In this document: positions 22,255 to 32,271 of the stretch, one piece after another
Position numbering within the stretch: position 1 is the first letter of the stretch
Layout: each line of letters starts with the position of its first letter
Source: Rhynchosporium graminicola
Lineage: Eukaryota > Ascomycota > Leotiomycetes > Helotiales > Ploettnerulaceae
Direction of reading: 5' to 3'
Assembly: GCA_900074885.1 (NCBI GenBank)
Contig: FJUW01000012.1
Location: 1,719,841-1,783,840, forward strand
DNA: 64,000 nt
Notes under the pieces: model-generated
Databases searched by the model: none
The model's input: only the letters and a program-made list of their open reading frames with translations
Told to the model about the DNA's origin: nothing
Position numbers and translations under genes: made by a program

Positions 22255-24451
22255 ATGGATGCACGAGAGACCTTTTCAGCCGAGGAGAGAGTCACGTATA
22301 CGACAGGAGACGTCTCCTCCCCACCTGATCTCCGTTTGCTGCATTTCAATGATGGTGAGTTCTCCTATTCCGCCATATCATCTAGTCAGCGGTCACTAAT
22401 TGTAAAATAGTCTATCATATCGATGCTTCGTCCGCGGAGCCAGTCGGTGGCATTGCTCGTTTCAAAACGCTTTGCAATGAGTACCGTGACGGAGAAAGGT
22501 TTAAAGGCCAATCAGAATTACTTACTTTCTTCTCGGGAGATGCTTTCAATCCTAGTTTGGAAAGTAGTGTGACGAAAGGTCTGTGAGGAGTATTTATTGG
22601 GGCAGGCTGGGCAATTACTGACTGAGTTGGATAGGCAGCCACATGGTACCAGTCTTGAATAGCATCGGGACAGATGTAGCTTGTGTGGGGGTGAGTGAGA
22701 TGTGGAGTTTCATTTGAATGCTATACTGATAATGATTCAGAATCATGACTTGGACTTTGGGGTACGGCAATTCAGACATCTAGCAGGACAATGCAAATTC
22801 CCGTGGCTACTTGCGAACGTCACAGGTATGCTTACTCAGACTTTCGATGTCAGAATCCTAACTCATCATTCAACACAGATCCAGCTCTCGGAGACAATGT
22901 CTCATTAGGAAACGCTAAGAAAACACACATTCTAACCTCTTCAAATGGCATCAAAATTGGCGTTATTGGCCTCGTCGAGCGAGAATGGCTCGACACAATC
23001 AACTCCCTTCCCCCCGACCTAATCTACAAGTCCGTCTCCGCAGTCGCAAAGGAATTAGTGCCTAACCTTCGAGCCCAAGGATGCGAATTAGTCATAGCAG
23101 TAACCCATCAGCGCCAACCCAACGACAATAAGCTCGCGGAAAAAGTCCCCGATGGACTCATCGACATCGTTCTTGGTGGCCACGATCATTTCTACCACCA
23201 TAGTCTCATCAACGGCACGCATGTCCTGCGTTCGGGAAGCGATTTTAAGCAACTAAGTTATATGGAAGCACGTCGCCAAGGCGGTGAAAGCAAGAAATGG
23301 AACTTCCGTATTGTTCGCCGAGACGCAATGTCCTCGATCGCCGAAGACCAAGCAACCCTCCAACTCTGCGAAAAACTCACCACTTCACTCAAAAATAAAC
23401 TCGGGAAGCCACTCGGGTATACTATGGCACCACTCGACGCGCGGTTCACAACAGTGAGACTAAAAGAATCCAATATGGGGAATTTCATCTGCGATCTCAT
23501 GCGCACGCATTATGGAGGCGATTGCTGTATTATCGCAAGTGGTACTATCAGAGGCGACCAGATTTATCCACCCGGTGTGCTGAAGGCGAGGGATATCATG
23601 AATTGTTTCCCCTTTGAAGATCCATGTGTGGTTATCAAAGTACACGGTCAAGCCCTTCTCGACGCGCTAGAGAACTCGGTATCTCTGTACCCCGCTCTCG
23701 AAGGACGATTTCCACAAGTCTCGAACATCGAGTTTGAATTCAATCCCAGCAAACCGGCAAATTCCAGGGTGACTTATGTTAATGTAGCTGGGAAGCCGTT
23801 GGATAAGGAGAGACTATACGTCCTGGTCACGAGGGGATATATGGCGCGAGGAAAAGATGGATTTGATTCCCTCCTCGTCCGATCCGAAGGCGGAGAAGCG
23901 GAAGAAGTCGTTTCGGAAGAAAACGGTATCTTGATCAGTATGATCATCAGACAGTATTTCATGAGCTTGAAAACACTCGGTAAATGGAAGAACTGGGGAA
24001 AAGGGATGGACAGGCATTGGAAAGGTGTTCAGGAGTCTATGCAAAAGGTTCACCCTGTTATTGACCCTGCTCGGTCGGATGAGAAAGAGAGTGGGAAGGA
24101 GCAGCAGCATCATGGCACGATGGACGATTCTTCCGATGATTCCGATGACGAAAATCCTGGACAGGGCAAGCGGGATGCGGCTGTTGAGACGGCTGTCCAA
24201 GAACGTCATGTGCAGCTCGTGAGGAAGGTCACGAGGAAATGGAGACGATTGGCGGGTTTGAAGGGGCCGTCGGTTTGTTGTGATGCGGTGCAGGAGTTTA
24301 GTGCTGATTGGACTAAAGTAAGTAGCTTTCGTGCGGTTGGGGTTTTCAATCAAAAGATGAGAGACTTACTGACTATTGGTAGGCTATTGCACCGAGGCTA
24401 GAAGGCAGAATCAAGATCGTTTCTACGGGAGCAAGTGCCGAGGGAAAGTAA
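22255..24451 (+). CDS. 5'-nucleotidase / 2',3'-cyclic phosphodiesterase family metallophosphatase
   Basis: Six exons (22255-22354, 22411-22578, 22635-22690, 22741-22825, 22879-24317, 24383-24451) join in phase to 638 aa. The N-terminal calcineurin-like phosphoesterase domain shows LLHFNDVYHI (metal Asp), FFSGDAFNPS, VGNHDLDFG, LLANVTD, VTHQRQPND and GGHDHFYHH. The C-terminal 5'-nucleotidase domain starts around LGYTMAPLDAR and includes SNMGNFICDLMR and FPFEDPCVVIKVHGQALL. An acidic linker (DDSSDDSDDE) follows. There is no signal peptide, so it is likely cytosolic, unlike secreted 5'-nucleotidases. The last donor-like GTAAGT overlaps the TAA used here; splicing there would instead end the protein about 11 residues further on. 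Natural substrate unknown: nucleotide or other phosphate monoesters. Confidence 0.9.
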
Positions 24452-24751
24452 GTGATAGAAAGGTGGACAAAAGCCTAAAATTATCAGGAACTTAGAAGTG
24501 TTGCGAACGGATACAGGCTGAAGAATAACGTACTGCCATTCCTAAATTTCCGAGAGAATGGCCTTGTCTGTTCTTGCCAAATTCTTACAGCATTATTTGT
24601 GTTTGTGTACACCGAAAGAGCCAAGTCGTACCTTTCTTGTACAGACACGTTCTAGATGAGATTTTCTATGCTCAAGCAAGCACGCCTCGAGGCTCCGCGC
24701 CCCCTTCCATCGGGCAACTTTTCATCCAGCAAGGATTTACACACGGGGAAC

Positions 24752-24767
24752 TTTTTTTTTTTTTTTT
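24752..24767. repeat. Poly-T run (T16)
   Basis: Sixteen consecutive T residues read directly in the sequence, in the intergenic 3' flank. Confidence 0.95.
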
Positions 24768-25102
24768 ACACAAATTTGGACCTTTGCCTACCCATCATCC
24801 ATCGCTTCCTTCACTTCCAGAATCGTGTTATCAATTCCTCCATTTGTATACACATAATATCTTGCATCGACCAGTACTTCTCGAGAACGAAAGCGCCTGG
24901 GATCTATAGCCTCGAGAGGACTAAGCTGCTGGCATTCAAATAACACAGCCATACCAGGTCCACCCAGCTCGTATACTTCCTCGCTGCTGTCTAAACCAGC
25001 CATGTTCCCATATTGTATCACTTCGCAAGAAATGTATCCTTCCCTTCTCGCCTGCTTTAGTGAGATCTTCGTCCTGATGACAATGATACTTAGGTACCAT
25101 CT

Positions 25103-25154
25103 CTTCTTCTTCTTCTTCTTCTTCTTCTTCTTCTTCTTCTTCTTCTTCTTCTTC
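25103..25154. repeat. (CTT)n microsatellite
   Basis: About 17 uninterrupted CTT units, 52 bp, in the intergenic region between two convergent genes. A likely length-polymorphic marker. Confidence 0.97.
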
Positions 25155-25664
25155 ACTTCTTCCCCTCTCATCTCTCATCTGCCACTCTCACTCTCACTCT
25201 CTAGGTAGGAAGTCAGGGAGGAAAGGGTGGGTTTCTTTCAGGGATGAGATTGACGTTGTATCTGGTATGAGAGGATCGCTTGGAGTGGCTGTTACTGTGA
25301 TATCCATGTGTTCCTGTGGACGATGATGATATTATATATATTGGTACTGTTAATAGATGACAGGTAGTAGAGAGCGCCCTTCAGGGAAGTTGTTGCTTAA
25401 AAAGAAATGAAAATTGATATCCAGCATTGTGTCTCATCTGGTTTGTCGGGTTCTGTGCATCGTCGTCTCATTGATTGGATTCACTGAGATTGCATTTAAG
25501 CAACCTCTGTTCTGATTTCATCAACCTCTTAGATATTATTCATGATAGCAGCGAGGGAATAGCAAAACTTCGCATCTCTGTCATGCCGATAAGACAGTCC
25601 GTTGCTCACTTGCATTTCATTTCCACGTACGTCACATCTTTCAAGTCTTTAGCATCGCTCAATT

Positions 25665-27608
25665 CTAAACCTTCCTTCCCTTCAGATCCCTAACCAACAC
25701 CTCACCCCCCGGCTTAACAATCCTCAAACTATTAAACACCACATCACGCGGTCTCCCCTCCCCCTCCTTAAGTCTAAACTCATACCGCCTCAGCATCTCC
25801 ACAAGCAGCAATTTCGCCTCTAGGGCCGCGAAAAACCTGCCCGGACAGGCATGTTTCCCGAGGCCGAAGAAGGGAGAGGTGGATGTTGTGGAGGTTAGTT
25901 GAGATGGTGGTTGCTTGGAGTCGGAGTGCGGTTGATGGTTGTAGAACCGGAATCCGGAGAAGGTTTCTGATGAGGGTCCGTAGATTGATGGGGCGATGGA
26001 GATGGCGAGAAGGGGAGCGGATACGTAGGATCCGACTGGGAGGATGGTGCCGTTCGTGAGCGTGATTGGGAGGAGAACTTTACGGCGGAAAGAAGCTATG
26101 TGTCACATTTCTATCAGCATCTCTTGTATCTAGTTTTCTCAGACTGCCGTTAATGTAATGAATTCTTGAATGGGAAAATATGAAAGGAAAGGTAGACTTA
26201 CTGACACCACTGGCAAATAACCTCAAATTCTCTTTCATAAAACTCTCCAGCTTCTTCAACTGTCCCAAGGCCTCTAACGTCCACTCTCCTCCTCCAGTAT
26301 CTCTTCTTACGTCTTCAATCTCCTCTTTCAAAATCGGAGCGTATTCAGGAAACTGTGCTAGACTGTAGATACAGTTTGTTACAAGGGTCGATGTGGTATG
26401 TATACCAGCAGCAGCTAGACCTAGTTGTCCTCGGCCCTGGAAATCATAATCCCTTTTCAACTCATCTGGAAGAAGTTCCCATATTCCATGTGTCGCATCT
26501 AGGGATTCTTTGAACTCAACCTCGTCTGGTATCTTTGGTTTAGTTTCAAATCTGTCTTTTAAAGCTTCTTCGACAATCTGAGCTGCTCTCCGGTTATGGC
26601 GGCTAATACTCCATATCTGGGGTATAAACCACTTGATCATGTGTCTTGAAAACGTTGGGAATACCTTTAGAATAGAAGACGAGATGAACACGTCTTTGGA
26701 GTAGGATTCCGTCGTCTGGAGCCAGGATGGGTTACGGCACAGGTTGGGACCTACAAAGACGCGTGCTGTAAGGGAGGTGATTATAGATGTGAGTTTTGGG
26801 TGGGGAATGATTGGAGTCCAGTCCGGGGATATGTCAATATGCTTGCAATACTCATGATGGGACAGACCGAGACGTACTAGGGTAGGAGTCGAAGTGTTGA
26901 GGAAGAACATAGTTGAGTTCTTCAATCATGCCGGGGAGTACTTTGCCTATTGCAAATTGTCAGTCTCTATTCTGTCTTGATCTTTGAAAGAATATGACCT
27001 AAAAATTCGAGATCTACGTACCAAGATTCTTGGTCAAAATCGTCTTTGCGAAATGGATCCCGAAATGATTGTCCTCAATTGGTATCGTCGTATAACGACT
27101 TTGAAACATCTACCCAAATTCCGTCAACAATAACACTTTCATGACAGAATCAAAGAGAACCAACCTCAGCAAGTCCAGCAATACTCGACAAATACGTATC
27201 AGATAAGCCTTTCAGCTCATCCAAGAACTCCGGCGGGACGATAATCTCCGGTCCTTCAGAAGACCAGACCTGAAACATCTTGCCAGGGAACTACCATCAC
27301 AAATTCAACATAACATCACCAACAATGAATTGTCATACTCTGGAAAGAGAGAAATCATGAAAGGAAGGGGATTTTCATAATCGTACCTTGCGGTATCCTT
27401 CCAACAGCATAATATGACTTTTCCATTTCCACCGCTGTCTCTGAGCGCTGGGTGATTCGGGGAGCGTTGGCAAGTCGATGGAGAAGCGCCGAGGCGGGGA
27501 GGTGATGTAGATTATCAGGGTTGTGAGGAAGAGGCATGCAATGAGGACTGTGGGGATAGGGTAGGAGTGGTATGTGAGGGTCAGAGGGGAGATGAGGGAC
27601 GATAGCAT
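25665..27608 (-). CDS. Cytochrome P450 monooxygenase with a probable frameshift
   Basis: Minus-strand exons: 27608-27387, 27290-27165, 27109-27022, 26946-26202, 26095-25665. An N-terminal membrane anchor (PIPTVLIACLFLTTLIIYI) is followed by P450 landmarks: WTPIIPHPKLTSI with ARVFVGPNLCRNP, I-helix AAAGIHTTS, K-helix KENLRL (ExxR), FRRKV, and the heme loop FFGLGKHACPGRFF with its Cys ligand. It ends VRDLKGRKV. All junctions fit in phase except inside exon 4. That exon is 745 nt, one base too many (or two too few) for the phases at its ends. The frame set by exon 3 reads KVLPGMIEELNY and hits a stop near 26857, while the frame downstream is open through the core. A single-base indel between about 26857 and 26925 is the simplest reading. 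It may be a pseudogene or a sequence error. Substrate not predictable. Confidence 0.8.
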
Positions 27609-27984
27609 TGTGATGGATATATTCAATTCCTTATCAAAATACTCATGAAATTCGGGCCGAGGAGACGCTGATATGGCGAAATGTCAGGTTTCGAGGCCTT
27701 TCTCAATGAAAATGTGGATAGCAAGTAACAAGACGAGCCATTCGGACTTTGAGGGCTGAAGTTTAGATTGATAAATTGGCAGACGACTTGTTGCACTTCA
27801 TTCTGGAGGGGCTGCATATGATGTCGTGTCTGCTGACTTGCTTGCCTTTAGCGTCATGCAGTACCACCCCCGCCCCAAATGGTTGCATGAAGTCGAAATA
27901 AAGGTAGGTGTACTGAGCGAATACCATTTTGTAAGGCGAATCGGAACTCGTCCAATTGGCTTGACTATCGATATCAAAGAAACA

Positions 27985-28006
27985 ATATATATATATATAT
28001 ATATAT
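27985..28006. repeat. (AT)n microsatellite
   Basis: Eleven AT units just 3' of the DUF829 gene stop, in the 0.4-kb spacer before the P450 start. Confidence 0.95.
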
Positions 28007-28023
28007 CTCACTGCTAGGAGTCA

Positions 28024-28890
28024 TCATTCTGAAGAGATAGTACTCCTCCACAAATCCTGCACATTCATCCAGTACCTCTCCGCATCCAATATCATATGCT
28101 GCACATGCGGCGACTCCGCCTCTTTCAAAACCTTCACTCCTCCACCTCCCTCCCTAAACTCCTCGACATGTCTCTCCACATCGGTCCACCCAACCAACTG
28201 ATCTCCCTCACTATAAACGTACAATCTCTTGGCTCTTCTATCAACCAACGTCCCATCATTCAGTAAACCAGCAGTCTTATACACCAGCCCAGATATCCCG
28301 AATACAGACTTGCCAATCACACTAGCGCCTAGAACAGCCCAGATCAATGCTGCTGAGGGATACCAGAGTAGCCCTTTCGGTAAACCAATACTCATAGCCG
28401 CCCATCCTTGTTGAGCAGTCGGCTGGCCGGGTGCACTATCTAGTATTAGAGCTCGCATGGGGAACATCTTCCTAGTCTGACGCCTGTAGACTGTACACAC
28501 GTCTGTGAAAGTCAGAGCTCCGCCATTACTGAAGAGATGAACTAAAACTCGCGGGTTGGGTTCACTATCGATTGCTGAAATGACGGGTTCGAATCCAGCG
28601 AGACGAGAGGCGGTTGAGGTGGTCATGAAATACTCAGGTAGAGAGCGGAGGGTGAGGAGACGTGCTGAGGGGTAGAGAGTGTGGTATTTGTGATATGCGG
28701 CATTGAGAGAGCGAGAGCGGGGAGAGGCGCCCATCCATTGACATATGAGGATTATTGTTGGATCTGTACTTGGGATTGGAGAGATGGATTTAGATGGTGG
28801 CGTGTAGAGGGAGGTGGCAGAGCTGAGTCGCGCAAACTCAAGATTTGATGTCCTCATGTTCGACCCTGCTCGGGCGATGTCGATGCTCAT
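28024..28890 (-). CDS. DUF829/TMEM53-type alpha/beta-hydrolase-like protein
   Basis: Single exon, 288 aa. It matches the eukaryotic DUF829 family (TMEM53-like) along its length. IILICQWMGAS lies at the first core strand, followed by a KYHTLYPSARLLTLRS segment. VLVHLFSNGGA occupies the nucleophile-elbow position (S in FSNGG). RALILDSAPG, and near the end LYVYSEGDQLVGW with SPHVQHMILDAERYW, place the usual Asp and His. The family is a hydrolase fold of unknown substrate, often membrane-associated. The first Met is used; a later Met at residue 12 is possible. It lies upstream of and co-oriented with the P450, but the 0.4-kb gap argues against any fused transcript. Confidence 0.85.
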   Translation of the reverse strand: MSIDIARAGSNMRTSNLEFARLSSATSLYTPPSKSISPIPSTDPTIILICQWMGASPRSRSLNAAYHKYHTLYPSARLLTLRSLPEYFMTTSTASRLAGFEPVISAIDSEPNPRVLVHLFSNGGALTFTDVCTVYRRQTRKMFPMRALILDSAPGQPTAQQGWAAMSIGLPKGLLWYPSAALIWAVLGASVIGKSVFGISGLVYKTAGLLNDGTLVDRRAKRLYVYSEGDQLVGWTDVERHVEEFREGGGGVKVLKEAESPHVQHMILDAERYWMNVQDLWRSTISSE

Positions 28891-30469
28891 CCTGTGTCTA
28901 ATGAAGGGGAATCGTGAAGCGCTCAGAAATTGATAGGTAAATATGCCGAGAGCGAAAACTAGGCAGGAGGATTCTTAGGACGAAGAAGACTGCAAATTGA
29001 GCTTGGCGATTTCCGTGCGGTTTAGAGTATTCAGGCCATGTATAAATCAGAGGAGTATAGGCAGCGTGCTGATGATAAGTCCTCGACAGAAAAAGTGGGC
29101 GCCTTGGAAATATTCCTATCGCCGACCTGATCTCGTTGATAATGAATTAACCGGCATAACGATTTGACCGACTCGAAGCTCCAACTTATCATCAGAATCC
29201 GACCTCTCGAAATCCCTGCTGAGTGAGGATTGAATTAATGAAAAGTCAGAGATGTGAACGATGGAGTCGGAGACAGTAAGAACAAAGAGGGAAGATGAGG
29301 ATGATGTGAAAATAGGAGATTCTCGTTGATACTCGGAAACGCTACCAATCAAACCTTTCTGTTCGTAATCACTGCATTCGGTGTCATAGTATCATCATCT
29401 TGAAACAGCTCTTGAGCTATGATATAATTGCCTTCAAGGGCAGACACAACGTGAAAGATATATATTTCTTCTCATAACTTTGTGCCTGCAAATCAAAGAC
29501 TTCAGTCAGGAGACCCGACACTTCATCCACTCATATCTGATAGTCACGTGAGAGAAGAAGTACAATTGACGTTCGACAGGACGTGAGAGTCGTTGCTAAT
29601 GTAGATGTAATGCAGGCGATACCCCGAATCTCTTCCTACGTATCTTAGAGGATATCGAGCCCGGAAACCATGACCTTTGATCAAAGACCAATTTCCACAC
29701 CGATACCGACTATCATGTAAAAGCTACCGCCCGTGACCAATCTGAACCCCGCGCCGGATTGAGCTTTCCCGGGGCTACCAACCGTACGAAAGCAAGCTAC
29801 TACCCTCGCGAGCCCAGATCCGAAATGACATTTCCATCTAAACCGCATTTGCCACATTCACAACACCGAATGCAGATACCAAGACACTTAAGCAAGCTTA
29901 AGTTGCGTCTCTAATCTAAAAAGGGGCTTCAGCTCACAAGTAACACGGGAAGCTGAGTATACATAATATCTCATTGGAAGAGAAGATGACATGGGTTACA
30001 CCTGACCTCGGGAGGCGTCCAAGGAACGTGATGGATCCGACGATGGAGGTACCGTGGGTGAGCTTAAGATGAGCTTAGGATGAGCTTGGAATGAGCTTGG
30101 AATGAGCTTGATAAAACCCCTTCTTTTAGTATTCACATTAAAGGGACCTGACTGCTGTTGTGCATTCAATCGAGGAACCACAAGCCAGATACAGAACACA
30201 AGAGCAATACTATTGAGTCTCACCACTGTACTGTAGCACAATCACAACCCGATAGACGGCAGACGCAGACGCAGACGCAATTACCCTTACGGAACATTCG
30301 ATCACACTAACGTCAATATATCTCGACTATATCTACTTATATCTAGCTAGTTAAGCTCCAGACATCCATTATCAACTTACTTCTACCTGTTCCCGCCCAT
30401 AGACCATTACACCAAATCGACCATCGGCAACCAGCAACCAAGAACTGACATACTGTACATATCACCATA
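28891..30469. other. Gene-free stretch of 1.6 kb
   Basis: Upstream regions of the divergent DUF829 (minus) and cupredoxin-like (plus) genes. It contains an 11-bp tandem array (listed) and a short (CAGACG)n-like run near 30255-30280. No coding exon was supported. Confidence 0.5.
30059..30113. repeat. Five tandem 11-bp units in an upstream region
   Basis: Five consecutive units of the form TGAGCTTRRRA, exact in period and with a few substitutions, about 360-410 bp upstream of the cupredoxin-like start codon. Confidence 0.9.
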
Positions 30470-31366
30470 ATGATCATGAAGCTCTCCATCCTCAGCCTCA
30501 TCACCGCCGCATCAGCAGCAACCATCGACGTCAAAGTCGGAAGCGGAGGATTAAATTTCCAACCTGATTCTTTCGCAGCGAATGAAGGCGATTCGTGAGT
30601 CCTTCCTTCCCCTCATCTATTTCACATCATACAGTATACCGAGATTCTGACGAGTTTCAAAAGTGTGGTATTCCATTTCTACAGCGGTTCTGGAAGCCAC
30701 AGCGTAGCGCTCTCTGCCTTTGACACGCCTTGTCAACCAGCCAGCGGCGGGTTCTACTCTGGTATCATCATGGGAGATCAAGCTGGTGTACGTTCCTCTC
30801 TCTGTCTCTCCCTTTCACTTCCTCTCCTCTCCCCTCACCTTCATCCTCCCTCATCACAAACGCACCACCTAACCCCCTCTCTCCAGGACCACACATACAC
30901 CATAAACATCACAACCACCACCCCGCAATACATCTACTGCTCCGTCGGCTCACACTGCCAAAACGGCATGGTCGCCATCCTGAACCCTCCCTCCTCCTCC
31001 TCCTCGCAGGACATCACAGCCTACAAAAACACAGCTAAGAACGCCATGCGCGCATCTCCTCCTAGTGATGTGCAAGGTGGTGTTGTCGCTACTGGTGGTT
31101 CCTCTGCATCTGCATCTGCCTCTTCAAGCTCGATCTCGATGTCGATGTCGATGTCGTCGAGTATGACTATGACGAGCTCGAGCTCGAGCTCAAGTGCAAC
31201 TGCGAAGACCACTTCTTCCTCCTCTCGAGCCGGGACAGCAACTACTTCCAGCCCGAGCGCAGCTACTACCACTAGCACGAGTGCAGGGCAGACAAACACT
31301 CAGAAGTGGTCTACTATTCTAGGAATGACTGTTCTCATTGCCGGGGTAGTGGCTTTGATGTCCTAA
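30470..31366 (+). CDS. Extracellular serine-rich cupredoxin-like GPI protein
   Basis: Exons 30470-30594, 30664-30787 and 30887-31366 join in phase to 242 aa. A signal peptide (MKLSILSLITAASAA) leads into a cupredoxin fold: VKVGSGGLNFQPDSF, then SGSHSVALS (first His ligand), then QYIYCSVGSHCQNGM, which provides the Cys-x4-His-x4-Met ligands of a type 1 copper site. A long Ser/Thr/Ala/Met low-complexity stalk follows, and a hydrophobic C-terminal tail (TILGMTVLIAGVVALMS) typical of GPI attachment. Similar fungal wall proteins are common and uncharacterised; copper binding is inferred from the ligands. Intron 1 ends in AAAG rather than CAG or TAG. Confidence 0.85.
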
Positions 31367-32271
31367 GCTGGCTGGCATGGTCGAAAGGAAGGTCGGAAAA
31401 GGACATGTACACCTGGAATACTGTACCGGAATGAGAATTCCATGTTGGGAGAGTGGAGAGTGGAGTGGAGTGGAATGGAGGTGATGCTGGGAGAGCGGTG
31501 GAGTCAAGTGGTGGAAAGGAAAGGAAAGGAACGGAAAGGAAAGGAAAGGAAAGGAACCTTCAATCGTGTGACTTCAATAAGCTTGGTTGGGTGATATCAT
31601 GTATACATAAATCGCATCGCATCAAGACCATGCAATCGGAAAAAACACAAGATAAAATCGTCTCTCATATTAGCTTGATATCTATATTCTCACAGAGGGC
31701 TGGTTGCACAACATTCCATCATCTAAATCTGAGACTTACAGCACTAACACTAACGGTCCAAAGCCTTCACTGCTGGTGCTTGAGAACGAACCCCTAGCAA
31801 AGTAGGGAGATGGTGACAGAGGTTTACATTCTTTGATATCTTTATCTTAGCCACTCCTTGTTTCGTACACTGCTTGAACAATGCTTGGGTGGTTAGCCTG
31901 TCCATAATATATACACAATAGCTCGCTTCCATTCCTCTCGCAATCAGGGGACATCCCCAGCGGCGATTTAGTGGAAGGCAAACTAGAATATCAGTCCATA
32001 ACACCGTTCACGAAATAAATATACACATGCCACTTTCCATAGTCAAGAATGTAGATACACAAGGTAGGAAGAGGTGAACTCGAGTTTTGGCGGCTGAAAC
32101 TACCGACAATTTGCATCAAGATATTTATTTGTTGTGCTTGTTCTTTTGGTATTGATCTTCAATCATTCACACATATATACGTACGTATCCGTTCGAAGTT
32201 CTGTAACTTCTCATACTCAAGGTCCAGATCGGCTTTATATCAACGCAATCTAGTCCTTCACGAATCGTCCT
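31367..32271. other. Intergenic, 3' flanks of convergent genes
   Basis: It contains a purine-rich GGAAA/AAGGA repeat (listed) and GTGGA-type repeats just before it. No coding signal. Confidence 0.5.
31513..31556. repeat. Imperfect GGAAA pentanucleotide repeat
   Basis: About eight to nine units of GGAAA with one ACGG interruption, directly visible. Confidence 0.9.

Larger units (their letters stand above)
24452..25664. other. Intergenic with simple repeats
   Basis: 3' flanks of the convergent 5'-nucleotidase and P450 genes. It holds a T16 run and a (CTT)n tract, listed separately. The long Glu/Lys runs that can be translated from the tract are artefacts of the repeat. Confidence 0.55.

Noticed and set aside
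25103..25178. Open frames with long poly-Lys, poly-Glu or poly-Phe runs
   Set aside because: They are only the (CTT)n microsatellite read in different frames, in a convergent intergenic region with no splice or start support.
28585..28605. B-box-like GGTTCGAATCC suggesting a tRNA
   Set aside because: It lies inside the DUF829 coding sequence, and no flanking acceptor or anticodon stems fold.
30996..31213. Runs of TCC, TCGATG and AGCTCG-type triplets as a microsatellite or CRISPR-like array
   Set aside because: They encode the Ser/Met stalk of the cupredoxin-like GPI protein; no regular repeat-spacer structure.
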